Shown: positions 31,904 through 41,596, numbered from the stretch's first letter. The stretch: 64,000 nt of DNA from JAAXHV01 sp965207165 (GCA_965207165.1 OZ242265.1:1426001-1490000); one strand, 5' to 3'. Numbers and translations are program-made. The notes: a model not told the origin generated them from the sequence alone.

Positions 31904-34321
31904 TTAATGCGGTAGTATCGCTTCCTGGCCCTCGTCAGGGACGACTGCTTCCTTTTGCACGATTGCGGTTTCGCCTTCTTCCGCCTGGGGGCGGGGCATG
32001 TGGTGCAGCGCTATTTCCAGCACCTCGTCGATCCAGCGCACCGGTTTAATCTCCAGGTTCTGCTTGATATTCCTGGGAATCTCGATCAGTTCCCGCTCAT
32101 TCTCGGAAGGAATCATGACGGTCTCTATACCGCCGCGCAGCGCCGCCAGCAGTTTCTCCTTCAGTCCGCCGATGGGCAATACCTCCCCGCGCAGGGTTAT
32201 CTCACCGGTCATGGCCACGTTTGCCTTCACCGGGATATTGGTCAGGGCCGATACCAGCGCGGTACACATTGCCACGCCGGCGCTGGGTCCGTCCTTGGGC
32301 GTTGCGCCTTCGGGAACGTGGATATGGAAATCGGTCTCCTTGTAAAAATCCGCGTCGATGCCCAGGATGTCGCAACGGCTGCGCACCACGGTGCGCGCCG
32401 CCTCGATGGACTCCTTCATCACGTCTCCGAGATGGCCGGTACGGATGGCTTCACCCTTGCCCGGCACCACGGTCGCTTCGATGGTCAGCAGGTCGCCGCC
32501 TATCTCGGTCCAGGCAAGCCCGGTTACCTGCCCTATCCGGTCCTGTTCCTCTGCGCGCCCGTAACGGAATTTCTTCACGCCGATTAACTTCTCCAGCCTG
32601 GCCGCCGTCACGGACATCCGTTTCAGGTCCTTTTTTTGCAATAACCGGGTAACGACCTTGCGGCAGATATTGGCTACTTCCCGCTCCAGGTTTCTGACCC
32701 CCGCTTCACGGGTGTAGTAGCGTACGATATCCCTGACCGAGGCATCACCGAGGCTGACTTCTTCCTTCTTCAGGCCGTTGCGTTCCATTTGCTTGGGGAT
32801 CAGGTAGTTTCGGGCAATATTGATCTTCTCGTCTTCGGTGTAACCGGAAATACGGATGACCTCCATGCGGTCCAGCAACGCCGGCGGGATATTAAGGCTG
32901 TTGGCCGTCGTCACGAACATTACCTCGGACAGGTCGTAATCCACCTCCAGGTAATGGTCGACAAACGTATGGTTTTGTTCGGGGTCCAGGACTTCCAGCA
33001 ACGCAGAAGCCGGGTCGCCGCGAAAATCCATCGCCATCTTGTCCACTTCGTCCAGCAGCATCAACGGGTTTTTCGTGCCGACCTTGGCCATGCTCTGCAG
33101 GATCTTGCCCGGCAGTGAACCGATATAGGTGCGCCGGTGCCCCCTGATCTCGGCCTCGTCCCGCACGCCACCCAGGGACATGCGGATGAATTTCCGGTTC
33201 GTGGCCCTGGCGATGGAGCGGCCAAGCGACGTTTTGCCAACGCCGGGGGGGCCGACCAGGCACAGTATCGGGCCCTTGGGTTTTCTTACCCGTTGCTGGA
33301 CGGCCAGGTATTCCAGGATGCGTTGCTTGACCTTGTCCAGGCCGTAATGATCCTCTTCCAGGATCATCTCCGCCTTGGTGATATCCCGCGAGATCTTGCT
33401 GCGCTTCTTCCAGGGGACGTTTACCAGCCAGTCGATGTAATTCCTCACCACCGTTGCCTCGGCAGACATGGGCGGCATCATCTTCAGTTTGTTCAGTTCG
33501 GCGTCCGCTTTTTTCCTGGTGTCCTTGGGCATGCCGGACTTGGTGATTTTTTCATTCAACTCTTCCATCTCGTTGGGCGCTTCATCCATCTCGCCCAACT
33601 CCTTCTGGATCGCCTTCATCTGCTCATTCAGATAGTACTCGCGCTGGCTTTTTTCCATTTGCGACTTGACCCGTCCGCGAATGCGCTTTTCAACATTCAG
33701 CAGGTCAATTTCCGTTTCCATGAGATTGATCAGGTATTCCAGGCGTTCACGCACGTCCAGCTTCTCCAGCACCACCTGCTTCTCCTCGATCTTGATCGAC
33801 ATGTGCGCGGCGATGGTATCGGCGAGGCGTGAGGGATCGTCGATACTGGACAGTGACGACAGGATTTCGGGAGGTACTTTCTTGTTCAGCTTGACGTATT
33901 GCTCAAACTGGTTCAAAGCCGGCCGTAACAGTATTTCCACAGCCCGGTCATCCGGCAGTTCCTCATCCAGCAATTCCGTGTTCGCGAAAAACATCGAATC
34001 CGTCTCGATAAAATCGGCTACGCGGGCGCGCTGCGCGCCCTCCACCAACACCTTGATGGTGCCGTCGGGCAACTTCAACAACTGCAGGATATTGGACATC
34101 GATCCGATGTCGTAGATCTCGTCGGTCCCGGGGTCATCCTCGCCGGCGCTTTTCTGGGCAACCAGCAGGATCTGCTTGTTGCCGGCCATCGCAGTGTCCA
34201 GCGCCTTGATGGACTTCTCCCGCCCCACGAACAGCGGAATCACCATATAGGGATACACCACTACGTCGCGCAATGGCAAAACGGGTAACACTTGCATCTG
34301 TAGATCGGACTCTGTAGACAT
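31904..34321 (-). CDS. lon: ATP-dependent protease La (Lon)
   Basis: An 805-residue LonA protease that degrades misfolded and regulatory proteins in the cytoplasm. N-terminal substrate-binding domain about residues 10-205 (LPVLPLRDVVVYPYMVIPLF), AAA+ module with Walker A GPPGVGKTS near 356 and Walker B LMLLDEVDKM. The C-terminal serine-lysine protease has KDGPSAGVAM (catalytic Ser) and LRGEVLPIGGLKEKLLAAL (Lys). Its start is preceded by a sigma-32-like promoter. It is last in the tig-clpP-clpX-lon block, 79 bp after clpX. Length is typical for the family (about 800). Confidence 0.95.
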   Translation of the reverse strand: MSTESDLQMQVLPVLPLRDVVVYPYMVIPLFVGREKSIKALDTAMAGNKQILLVAQKSAGEDDPGTDEIYDIGSMSNILQLLKLPDGTIKVLVEGAQRARVADFIETDSMFFANTELLDEELPDDRAVEILLRPALNQFEQYVKLNKKVPPEILSSLSSIDDPSRLADTIAAHMSIKIEEKQVVLEKLDVRERLEYLINLMETEIDLLNVEKRIRGRVKSQMEKSQREYYLNEQMKAIQKELGEMDEAPNEMEELNEKITKSGMPKDTRKKADAELNKLKMMPPMSAEATVVRNYIDWLVNVPWKKRSKISRDITKAEMILEEDHYGLDKVKQRILEYLAVQQRVRKPKGPILCLVGPPGVGKTSLGRSIARATNRKFIRMSLGGVRDEAEIRGHRRTYIGSLPGKILQSMAKVGTKNPLMLLDEVDKMAMDFRGDPASALLEVLDPEQNHTFVDHYLEVDYDLSEVMFVTTANSLNIPPALLDRMEVIRISGYTEDEKINIARNYLIPKQMERNGLKKEEVSLGDASVRDIVRYYTREAGVRNLEREVANICRKVVTRLLQKKDLKRMSVTAARLEKLIGVKKFRYGRAEEQDRIGQVTGLAWTEIGGDLLTIEATVVPGKGEAIRTGHLGDVMKESIEAARTVVRSRCDILGIDADFYKETDFHIHVPEGATPKDGPSAGVAMCTALVSALTNIPVKANVAMTGEITLRGEVLPIGGLKEKLLAALRGGIETVMIPSENERELIEIPRNIKQNLEIKPVRWIDEVLEIALHHMPRPQAEEGETAIVQKEAVVPDEGQEAILPH

Positions 34322-34353
34322 CTCAGCTCATGATTGTGTGATTTCTACTACTT

Positions 34354-34380
34354 ATGGGGGCGACCAAAACGGATTTCAAG
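34354..34380 (-). promoter_or_regulatory. Sigma-32 (heat-shock) promoter upstream of lon
   Basis: On the minus strand CTTGAAA and CCCCAT are separated by 14 bases, 33 bp before the lon ATG. This matches the RpoH consensus CTTGAAA-N12-14-CCCCAT closely. It implies heat-shock induction of lon independent of clpX read-through. Confidence 0.75.
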
Positions 34381-34400
34381 GTCCGGACCGCCCTCGGTCG

Positions 34401-35687
34401 CTAATCCGCGTCCGACGCCGCCTTCGGCAGCTCGCCGCCTTCGTAGATCATCAACGGGTTGGACTCGCCGGAAATCACACCTGCGTCAATCACCACCTTC
34501 GTGACTCCTTCCGTTGACGGCAGGTCGTACATGGTATCAAGTAATACATTTTCCATGATCGAGCGCAGGCCGCGGGCGCCGGTTTTCCGTTCCATGGATT
34601 TCCTGGCGACTTTGCGCAACGCATCATCACGAAATTCTATTTCACAGTTTTCCATGTCGAACATGCGTTCGTACTGCTTGGTCAGCGCGTTCTTCGGCTC
34701 GAGCAGTATCTTGACGAGTTGCTCTTCATCCAGTTCATCCAGGGTGGCAACGACCGGCAGACGGCCGACAAACTCCGGGATAAGGCCGTACTTGATCAGG
34801 TCTTCAGGCTCGACGGTCTGGATCAAGGCGCTCAAGCTCTTGCGGTCCGACAGACTCTTCACTTCCGCGGAGAAGCCGATGCCGGCCTTTTCCGAGCGTT
34901 CACGGATAATCTTGTCCAGTCCGGCAAACGCGCCGCCGCAAATGAACAGGATGTCGGCCGTGTTCACCTGCAGGAACTCCTGCTGCGGGTGTTTCCGTCC
35001 TCCCTGCGGCGGGACCGACGCCACGGTGCCCTCGATCAGCTTCAGCAGGGCCTGTTGCACACCCTCACCGGAGACATCGCGGGTGATGGACGGGTTGTCG
35101 GATTTACGGGAAATCTTGTCTATTTCGTCGATATAGACGATGCCCGTCTGGGCCTTTTCCACGTCGTAGTCGCATTTCTGCAGCAGCTTCTGGATTATAT
35201 TCTCGACGTCCTCGCCCACGTAACCCGCCTCGGTCAGTGTCGTGGCGTCGGCAATGGTAAACGGCACGTTGAGCAAGCGCGCCAGGGTCTCCGCCAGCAA
35301 GGTCTTGCCGCTGCCGGTGGGGCCGATGAGCAGGACGTTGCTCTTCGCCAGTTCCACGTCGGACTTCTTCACGCCCTGGTCAAGACGCTTGTAGTGGTTG
35401 TAAACCGCAACCGACAGGATTTTCTTGGCGATATCCTGGCCGATGACGTACTCGTTCAGAATATCGTTGATTTCATGGGGGGTCGGCAAGCTGCTGGCAG
35501 CCCCGGAAATCGAGCGCTCCTGGATTTCCTCCCAGATGATGTCGTTGCACAGCTCGACGCATTCATCACAGATAAATACGGACGGACCGGCTATCAGTTT
35601 ACGCACCTCATGCTGGCTTTTGCCGCAGAACGAACAGTAAAGAAGCCTGTCGCCTTCGCCTGCCTTACCTTGTTTGTTGCCGCTCAT
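34401..35687 (-). CDS. clpX: ATP-dependent Clp protease ATP-binding subunit ClpX
   Basis: A 428-residue AAA+ unfoldase delivering substrates to ClpP. The N-terminal zinc-binding domain (CSFCGK and FICDECVELC) is followed by NEYVIGQDIAKKILSVAVYNHYKR, Walker A GPTGSGKT near residue 126, pore loop GYVGED, Walker B IVYIDEIDKI, and sensor/arginine-finger regions. The IGF loop for docking to ClpP is represented by KAGIGFSAEV. It is 51 bp from clpP on the same strand. Confidence 0.95.
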   Translation of the reverse strand: MSGNKQGKAGEGDRLLYCSFCGKSQHEVRKLIAGPSVFICDECVELCNDIIWEEIQERSISGAASSLPTPHEINDILNEYVIGQDIAKKILSVAVYNHYKRLDQGVKKSDVELAKSNVLLIGPTGSGKTLLAETLARLLNVPFTIADATTLTEAGYVGEDVENIIQKLLQKCDYDVEKAQTGIVYIDEIDKISRKSDNPSITRDVSGEGVQQALLKLIEGTVASVPPQGGRKHPQQEFLQVNTADILFICGGAFAGLDKIIRERSEKAGIGFSAEVKSLSDRKSLSALIQTVEPEDLIKYGLIPEFVGRLPVVATLDELDEEQLVKILLEPKNALTKQYERMFDMENCEIEFRDDALRKVARKSMERKTGARGLRSIMENVLLDTMYDLPSTEGVTKVVIDAGVISGESNPLMIYEGGELPKAASDAD

Positions 35688-35738
35688 AACTTACCTTGCG
35701 AATCATTGAAGTTGCCTGTTACCCGCCCTCCGACGTAA

Positions 35739-36377
35739 CTAGTTGGACGCATCGTCCGGAACCGGCGCAGACTGGCGCGTCGACAGCACCGCGTCGACCA
35801 GCCCATATTCGCTTGCCTCTTCCGAACTCATAAATTTATCACGCTCCGTGTCCTGCTGTATTTTATCAATAGATTGCCCGGTGTGCTTGACGAGAATCTC
35901 GTTAAGCCTCTCGCGCGCCTTCAAAATCTCCCGTGCGTGTATATCGATATCCGTCGCCTGCCCCTGGAAACCCCCCAGGGGTTGATGAATCATAACCCGC
36001 GAATGCGGTAAACAAAAGCGTTTACCTTCGGTACCGCCGGCGAGCAGCAGCGCGCCCATACTGGCCGCCTGGCCGACACACATAGTACTGACGTCCGGCT
36101 TGATAAACTGCATGGTATCGTAAACCGCAAGACCCGCAGAAACCGACCCGCCCGGTGAATTGATATAAAAATGGATATCCTTGTCGGGGTTCTCCGATTC
36201 GAGAAACAGCAACTGGGCGACAATCAGGTTGGCCACGTGGTCCTCGACCGCCCCCACCAGGAACACCACCCGTTCCTTCAACAGGCGGGAATAAATATCA
36301 TAGGCACGCTCGCCGCGCGAAGTCTGTTCCACAACCATGGGAACCAGGTTGAGCGCCTGTATTTCCGATTTATGCAT
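35739..36377 (-). CDS. clpP: ATP-dependent Clp protease proteolytic subunit ClpP
   Basis: A 212-residue serine peptidase that assembles into the ClpXP chamber. The catalytic serine is in GQAASMGALLLAGG, the histidine in HSRVMIHQPLGG and the aspartate in SEEASEYGLVDAVL. NSPGGSVSAGLAVYDTM is the oxyanion segment. The N-terminus (LVPMVVEQTSRGERAYDIYSR) is normal, including the short cleaved propeptide region. Its start overlaps the tig stop by 8 bases. Confidence 0.96.
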   Translation of the reverse strand: MHKSEIQALNLVPMVVEQTSRGERAYDIYSRLLKERVVFLVGAVEDHVANLIVAQLLFLESENPDKDIHFYINSPGGSVSAGLAVYDTMQFIKPDVSTMCVGQAASMGALLLAGGTEGKRFCLPHSRVMIHQPLGGFQGQATDIDIHAREILKARERLNEILVKHTGQSIDKIQQDTERDKFMSSEEASEYGLVDAVLSTRQSAPVPDDASN

Positions 36378-37695
36378 GTTGGTGAGTCTGCCCTTTATTC
36401 ATCAGTTCGTCAAACGACAGCGGCACTTCTTTTACCGTGCCCTTGGAGGCAACCCAGTTAATTACCTCGTCTTCAAGCGCCAGGGCTTGTACCTCCGCCA
36501 GGCGTTCCTTGTCATTATAATACCAATTGACCAGGGCTGCAGAATCTTCATAACTTTGTGCTCTTTTCTCTATGATTTCCCTGACTTTTTCAGGGTTGGC
36601 GCTTAGTTGTTGTGAACTGATGATCTCCGCGGTGAGCAATTGCAGGGTGACCTGGCGCCTGGCCGTGTTTTGCACGTAATCGGAGTCCAGCAGCTCGGAA
36701 GATGCCTCGCTGGAGAGGCCGCGCTCACTCATATCCTTGATAAACATGTTCCGCATGCGCTGGAATTCCGCGTTTACCAGGGTGTTGGGCAATTCTATCT
36801 CGTTGGCCTCGTACAGGGACTTCATTATCTCGTCCCGGAAGCGGGTCCGGGTCGCGGCCTCGATTTCCCGTTCCATGTGCTGGCGGATCTCCTGCCTGAA
36901 CGCCTGCTCATCTCCGTCTTTCACGCCGAACGCTTCGAAGAACGCCGCGTCCAGCTCGGGCAGGACGGCTTCCGCGACGTGGTTGACCTCCAGTTCAAAC
37001 AGCGCCGGCTTGCCGGCCAGTTCTTCATTACTGTAATCGTCCGGAAACGTCAGGTCCAGGGTAAGCGACTGGCCGGCAGAGGCGCCCATCAGCCCCTCCT
37101 CCAGGCCCGGGATAAACTGATTTTGACCCAGTTCGATATCCACGTTGTCCATCGTGAGGTTATCGAGCGCTTCGCCGTCGACCTGTCCCCGGCAATTCAC
37201 GTTGACCCTGTCGCCGTCCTGCGCGGCGCGTTCCTCCACGCGGAAATCACGCCGTTGCCGGCGCAGCTTATCTATCATCCCGTCGACGTCTGTGTCGGAG
37301 ATGGGACAAACCGGTTTCTCTATTTCCAGCTTTTCGACGGGGTTGAGCTTGATTTCCGGCAACACCTCAAAGGTCGCGGTATAGGACAGGCCCTCACCGA
37401 CCTTCTCCTGCAAGGGGTCAATCAACGGCATGCCGACGGGTTTCAGTTCCTCCCGGTTCACTGCCTCGTAGAAGGACGAGGTGACCAGCTTTTCCACCAC
37501 TTCCTTGCGGACCTGGGCGCCGAAGCGCTGCTTCATCACGCGCAGGGGCGCTTTGCCTGGGCGAAACCCCTGTACCCGGCTGGTCCTGCTCATGGATTTA
37601 AGCCGTTCTTCCACTGCGCTGGAGATACGTTCCTCCGGCACATCCACCGTGACGCTCCTCTCAAGAGAGCTTGTTGTTTCTGCTGCTACTGACAT
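36370..37695 (-). CDS. tig: Trigger factor
   Basis: A 441-residue ribosome-bound chaperone. The ribosome-docking loop is the GFRPGKAPLRVMKQRFG segment near residues 43-59 (family signature G-F-R-x-G-K-x-P). A peptidyl-prolyl isomerase domain near 150-245 includes DLTFPDDYSNEELAGKPALFEL, and a long helical C-terminal cradle follows. Length is typical. It is first gene of the tig-clpP-clpX-lon cluster and lies 48 bp downstream of tRNA-Leu on the same strand. Confidence 0.95.
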   Translation of the reverse strand: MSVAAETTSSLERSVTVDVPEERISSAVEERLKSMSRTSRVQGFRPGKAPLRVMKQRFGAQVRKEVVEKLVTSSFYEAVNREELKPVGMPLIDPLQEKVGEGLSYTATFEVLPEIKLNPVEKLEIEKPVCPISDTDVDGMIDKLRRQRRDFRVEERAAQDGDRVNVNCRGQVDGEALDNLTMDNVDIELGQNQFIPGLEEGLMGASAGQSLTLDLTFPDDYSNEELAGKPALFELEVNHVAEAVLPELDAAFFEAFGVKDGDEQAFRQEIRQHMEREIEAATRTRFRDEIMKSLYEANEIELPNTLVNAEFQRMRNMFIKDMSERGLSSEASSELLDSDYVQNTARRQVTLQLLTAEIISSQQLSANPEKVREIIEKRAQSYEDSAALVNWYYNDKERLAEVQALALEDEVINWVASKGTVKEVPLSFDELMNKGQTHQHA

Positions 37696-37743
37696 ATTTT
37701 TTATCCTGTATACGGCTTCCCGTCATTTGCGCAAGTTGATATT

Positions 37744-37828
<85 letters not shown>

Positions 37829-37914
37829 TGCATTACTACGGAGGAAACGCAGAGCAGGCCTGCAGGACTGTTGCTCCGGTTTCCTCTCCCGTTATTATAC
37901 ACGGGACAGTTTAT

Positions 37915-38244
37915 TCAGAGACATTCCTCGGCAAACGATGTACAGGTTCGCATGCACTTCCGGGTTACAAAGTCCGCTTCGGTATCGACCATTACACACT
38001 CTTCTCCCCAACCGGAACAGACTGTCATACACCTTCTGTTGTCCCGGAATTCCTGACTCTGGGCGGGTAATTGAATGCTGGTGGTTTCAGGTTTCGGCTT
38101 GTTATCGTCGTTTTCGTATTCCTGGGCAAGGATAAACGGGGCAGGGTTTGGCGACCGCGCGCGGGGCGCAGCGGAGGGATCTTGTATTGACGACGAAACG
38201 TCAAATACAGAGGCGGCTATTACAAGGGCAGTCAGAAAATACAT
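37915..38244 (-). CDS. Small secreted cysteine-rich protein with a duplicated motif
   Basis: A 109-residue protein starting MYFLTALVIAASVFDVSSS, a probable signal peptide. A proline-rich, low-complexity linker follows (about 20-60). The last 50 residues hold two copies of R-x-C-M-x-x-C-x(4-5)-E-E-C: RRCMTVCSGWGEECV and RKCMRTCTSFAEECL. Each copy has three cysteines, so six in total, probably disulfide-bonded in the periplasm or outside. I know no function for it. It lies between tRNA-Leu and a small divergent membrane protein gene. Confidence 0.5.
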   Translation of the reverse strand: MYFLTALVIAASVFDVSSSIQDPSAAPRARSPNPAPFILAQEYENDDNKPKPETTSIQLPAQSQEFRDNRRCMTVCSGWGEECVMVDTEADFVTRKCMRTCTSFAEECL

Positions 38245-38410
38245 TCACATCAGCCATGTTTTCATTTCGTTATTAGACAATATTAATTTTAGACTGGCAA
38301 CAGGAAAAAAGTTCACTAACAGTCCTGTTAATCGACCGAAGTCCATGATCATACCCAAACCAGCCAAATTGGCTTAATATAGAAGCTGTGCGGACAACTT
38401 TGCTTACATC

Positions 38411-38794
38411 ATGGACAACAGGCTCTATTTCATAGTCGGCGATCTGGTATCGAATCTCAGCGCCGGCATCCTCATCGCCATCTCGGCCGTGCCGTTAATC
38501 AGCACCGGTTGGAACATGTTTATCGCCATGATCGTGATGATGGCGCTGGGAATGGTGGCAGGCCTGTTCCTGTCGCTGGTTTTGAGCATATTTTTCGGCG
38601 CCATGGAAGTCATGGTGCCGGTCATGCTGACCGGCATGTTCAGCGGGATGATCAGCGCCATGTGGCTGGCCATGACGGCGGTTCCCCTCATGCACCTGGT
38701 CTGGCTTGGCGCGATCACCGGGTTTGCCGTGACCTGTATCATCTGGCTCGTCAATGCATGCCTGCGCGGCATCAGCTTAACCGAGATTAACTGA
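38411..38794 (+). CDS. Small polytopic membrane protein of unknown function
   Basis: A 127-residue protein with about four hydrophobic segments (SNLSAGILIAISAVPLIS, NMFIAMIVMMALGMVAGLFL, VMVPVMLTGMFSGMISAMWL and LVWLGAITGFAVTCIIWLV), very rich in methionine. The methionine clusters (MIVMMALGM, MEVMVPVMLTGM) may reflect metal interaction or simply composition. Its stop codon overlaps the next gene's start (ATGGTC at 38794), so it is co-translated with the methyltransferase. Confidence 0.65.
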   Translation: MDNRLYFIVGDLVSNLSAGILIAISAVPLISTGWNMFIAMIVMMALGMVAGLFLSLVLSIFFGAMEVMVPVMLTGMFSGMISAMWLAMTAVPLMHLVWLGAITGFAVTCIIWLVNACLRGISLTEIN

Positions 38795-39411
38795 TGGTCG
38801 ACCTGGCCACACAAGACAAGTGGGACAAGGCCGCTGCCAGCCTTGACCTGATGACCGGCACCGGCGAACTGAAACGCTGGCTCCCGTTCAAGAGCGCGTT
38901 GTTCAGCCACATGCAGCCCGGCAATATACTGTTTGCCTCCCTGGGCACCGGACTGGATATACCGGCATTCCCGCCCGGCATGACGATTACGGCCATCGAT
39001 ATCAGTCCGGAAATGCTGAAACGGGCGCAACCGCGCATCAACGACTACGACGGAGAAATCCAAGCCGAACTGGTGGATGTCCATGAATTGCCGTACCCGG
39101 ACAACCACTTTGACCAGGTATTCACATCCTGTACCTTCTGCTCCGTGCCGAATCCCGTTGCCGCGTTACAGGCATTGAACCGCGTGTTGAAACCGGGCGC
39201 CTCGCTGTGCATGTTCGAGCACACGGGAAGCCGGTATTTTCCCTTTAAATACATGCTGGATTTCATGACGCTCATTACCAGCAAAATTGGTCCTGACATG
39301 AACAGGAACACCGTGGGAAACGTCAGGGCGGCCGGATTTGAAGTGACGGAAGTGAACAACCTGTTCCTCGATATTGTTAAAACCATAAAAGCGATTAAAC
39401 CCCTCAACTGA
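38794..39411 (+). CDS. SAM-dependent methyltransferase (class I)
   Basis: A 205-residue Rossmann-fold methyltransferase resembling the UbiE/COQ5 or Methyltransf_11 type. Motif I is degenerate (NILFASLGTGLDIPAF rather than VLDVGCGTG). Motif II (ITAIDISPEMLKRAQ) and motif III (DVHELPYPDNHFDQVFTSCTF) are good. The post-motif ALNRVLKPGASLCMFEHTG is conserved. The substrate is not evident; association with a methionine-rich small membrane protein suggests a lipid or quinone substrate, but that is a guess. Confidence 0.8.
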   Translation: MVDLATQDKWDKAAASLDLMTGTGELKRWLPFKSALFSHMQPGNILFASLGTGLDIPAFPPGMTITAIDISPEMLKRAQPRINDYDGEIQAELVDVHELPYPDNHFDQVFTSCTFCSVPNPVAALQALNRVLKPGASLCMFEHTGSRYFPFKYMLDFMTLITSKIGPDMNRNTVGNVRAAGFEVTEVNNLFLDIVKTIKAIKPLN

Positions 39412-40839
39412 ATGCCGGAGAACCGATTTAACCGGAACAACATGCGCCAGTTGCTTGCAGTTCTTGTCGTAATGTTGGCAGCGGCACTGCTTCACGCAGA
39501 GACGCGCGACAAGGCAATCCTGCTCAGCGTCAATGACGCTATCGGTCCGGCGATTGCGGACTATATCGAACGCGGCCTCGACAAGGCAAACGACGCAGGC
39601 GCGGAAATCGTTATTATTCAACTGGATACCCCGGGCGGCCTGGACCTGTCGATGCGCAGCATTATCCGCGCCATCATCGCCTCCCCGATACCGGTCGCCA
39701 TCCATGTGGCGCCACCCGGCGCGCGCGCTGCCAGCGCCGGCACCTACATGATGTATGCCGCGCATGTCGCGGCCATGGCGCCGGGCACCAATCTGGGCGC
39801 TGCCACCCCCGTGCAGATGGGCGGCATGCCCGGTATGGAGCCGCCGGAAAAACCTGCCCCGGGCGCGGCGGACGATGAGGCCGGCAGCGAAGCAGCGGAC
39901 AAGGATGAGGACAAGGACGCGCCGAAAGACCCGTTGAGCAACGCGGACGCGATGACCAAGAAGATAGTAAACGACGCCGCGGCCTATATCCGCAGCCTGG
40001 CCGAGATGCGCGGGCGCAATGCGGAATGGGCGGAACAGGCCGTGCGGGAAGGCGTCAGCCTGTCCTCCGAGCAAGCCCTGGAAGCCGGTGTCATCGACAT
40101 TATTGCCGGGGATATCGCCGATCTGCTGCAACAGGTGAACGGCAGAACGGTGTCCTTGCAGAACGGGGAACGGACGCTGAACACCGGCGGCCTGATCGTG
40201 GAAGCCATCGAACCTGACTGGCGCAACGAACTGCTGGCCATCATTACCAACCCGAATATCGCCTATATCCTGATGCTGCTGGGCATTTACGGGCTGTTTT
40301 TCGAACTGGCCAATCCCGGGTACGTCCTGCCCGGGGTCATTGGCGGGGTATCGTTATTGCTGGCCCTGTACGCACTGCAGGTACTGCCGGTGAACTACGC
40401 CGGCCTGGGACTGATGTTCCTGGGGGTTGCGCTCATAGTCGGGGAACTGTTCATGCCCAGCTTCGGCATCCTGGGAATCGGCGGCATTGTCTCCTTTGTC
40501 CTGGGCTCCATCCTGCTGTTCGACCGGGAAAGCGGCAATATTGCCGTGTCAATGCCCTTGATCATTGCGGTCTCCGTGTTGTCCGCAGGCTTTTTCCTGA
40601 TCGTGATCCGTTCACTGTACGCGTCCAGGCAACGTCCCGTGGTGGCGGGCTCAGAAGAGCTCATCGGCGCTACAGGCCGCATCGCGGCCGACTTCAGCGG
40701 TACGGGGGTCATTTATATCCATGGCGAGCAATGGAACGCACAATCCGACACGCCCATGCGTGGCGGTGACAATGCTCGCGTCACCGGCAGGGACGGCCTG
40801 ATCCTGCATGTCGAACCAGCACCGGAGGAATCCTCATGA
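39412..40839 (+). CDS. NfeD-family membrane serine protease (stomatin partner)
   Basis: A 475-residue protein. A signal peptide is followed by a ClpP-class protease domain: IIQLDTPGGLDLSMRSI, GARAASAGTYMMYAAHVAAMAPGTN (catalytic serine in SAG), and MTKKIVNDAAAYIRSLAEMRGRN (catalytic lysine). A charged low-complexity insert lies around residues 145-180. Membrane helices at about 285-400 and a C-terminal NfeD OB-fold (GSEELIGATGRIAADF) complete it. Such long NfeD proteins act with slipin/stomatin in membrane protein quality control; the slipin gene follows with a 4-base overlap. The ATG at 39442 could also be the start and gives a cleaner signal peptide. Confidence 0.85.
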   Translation: MPENRFNRNNMRQLLAVLVVMLAAALLHAETRDKAILLSVNDAIGPAIADYIERGLDKANDAGAEIVIIQLDTPGGLDLSMRSIIRAIIASPIPVAIHVAPPGARAASAGTYMMYAAHVAAMAPGTNLGAATPVQMGGMPGMEPPEKPAPGAADDEAGSEAADKDEDKDAPKDPLSNADAMTKKIVNDAAAYIRSLAEMRGRNAEWAEQAVREGVSLSSEQALEAGVIDIIAGDIADLLQQVNGRTVSLQNGERTLNTGGLIVEAIEPDWRNELLAIITNPNIAYILMLLGIYGLFFELANPGYVLPGVIGGVSLLLALYALQVLPVNYAGLGLMFLGVALIVGELFMPSFGILGIGGIVSFVLGSILLFDRESGNIAVSMPLIIAVSVLSAGFFLIVIRSLYASRQRPVVAGSEELIGATGRIAADFSGTGVIYIHGEQWNAQSDTPMRGGDNARVTGRDGLILHVEPAPEESS

Positions 40840-41591
40840 TGACTTACCTGTACCTGATTATCGGCCTCGCCATCCTGTTGCCCATGTTCATCAAGATCCT
40901 GCGCGAATACGAACGCGCAGTGGTCTTCACTTTCGGCCGCTTCACATCCGTGAAAGGACCGGGGCTGATCATCATCATCCCGATCGTGCAACAGCTTGAG
41001 CGGGTGGAACTGCGCACCATCGCCATGGACGTGCCCAGCCAGGACGTCATCTCCAGGGACAACGTGTCGGTCAAGGTCAACGCGGTGCTCTACTACCGGG
41101 TGATCGATCCGGAACGCGCCATCATCCAGGTGGAGAATTTCCATGAAGCCACCAGCCAACTGGCGCAGACCACCTTGCGCGCGGTGTTGGGCAAACACGA
41201 ACTGGATGACATGCTGTCGCAGCGGGAACGACTCAATAACGATATCCAGTCGGACCTGGACAAGCAGACCGACGCCTGGGGCATCAAGGTGGCCAACGTG
41301 GAGATCAAGCACGTCGACCTGGACGAGAGCATGATCCGGGCCATTGCCAGGCAGGCGGAGGCGGAACGCGAGCGGCGCGCCAAGATCATCCACGCCGAGG
41401 GCGAGTTGCAGGCCTCCGAGAAACTGCTGGAAGCCGCCAAGGTGCTCGGCAAGAACAACAACAGCATGCAGTTACGCTACCTGCAGACCCTCACCGAGAT
41501 CGCCGGGGAGAAAAGCTCCACCATCGCCTTCCCCATCCCGATTGATTTCCTCAAATCATTCCAGTCGATCAGCAAGACAGACAGCGAATAA
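40836..41591 (+). CDS. Slipin/stomatin-like (SPFH) membrane protein
   Basis: A 251-residue SPFH protein: an N-terminal membrane hairpin (MTYLYLIIGLAILLPMFIKI), then REYERAVVFTFGRFTSVKGPG, the SPFH core with VPSQDVISRDNVSVKVNAVLYYRV, the coiled-coil MIRAIARQAEAERERRAKIIHAEGE, and a C-terminal region ALA-rich in oligomerising slipins. It probably forms membrane microdomain oligomers and controls the NfeD protease encoded just upstream, with which it is translationally coupled. Confidence 0.9.
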   Translation: MMTYLYLIIGLAILLPMFIKILREYERAVVFTFGRFTSVKGPGLIIIIPIVQQLERVELRTIAMDVPSQDVISRDNVSVKVNAVLYYRVIDPERAIIQVENFHEATSQLAQTTLRAVLGKHELDDMLSQRERLNNDIQSDLDKQTDAWGIKVANVEIKHVDLDESMIRAIARQAEAERERRAKIIHAEGELQASEKLLEAAKVLGKNNNSMQLRYLQTLTEIAGEKSSTIAFPIPIDFLKSFQSISKTDSE

Positions 41592-41596
41592 ATAAC

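Noticed and set aside
32221..32652. Long plus-strand frames opposite lon, clpX, tig and cysS
   Set aside because: Antisense frames of well-identified genes; high-GC third positions leave them open.
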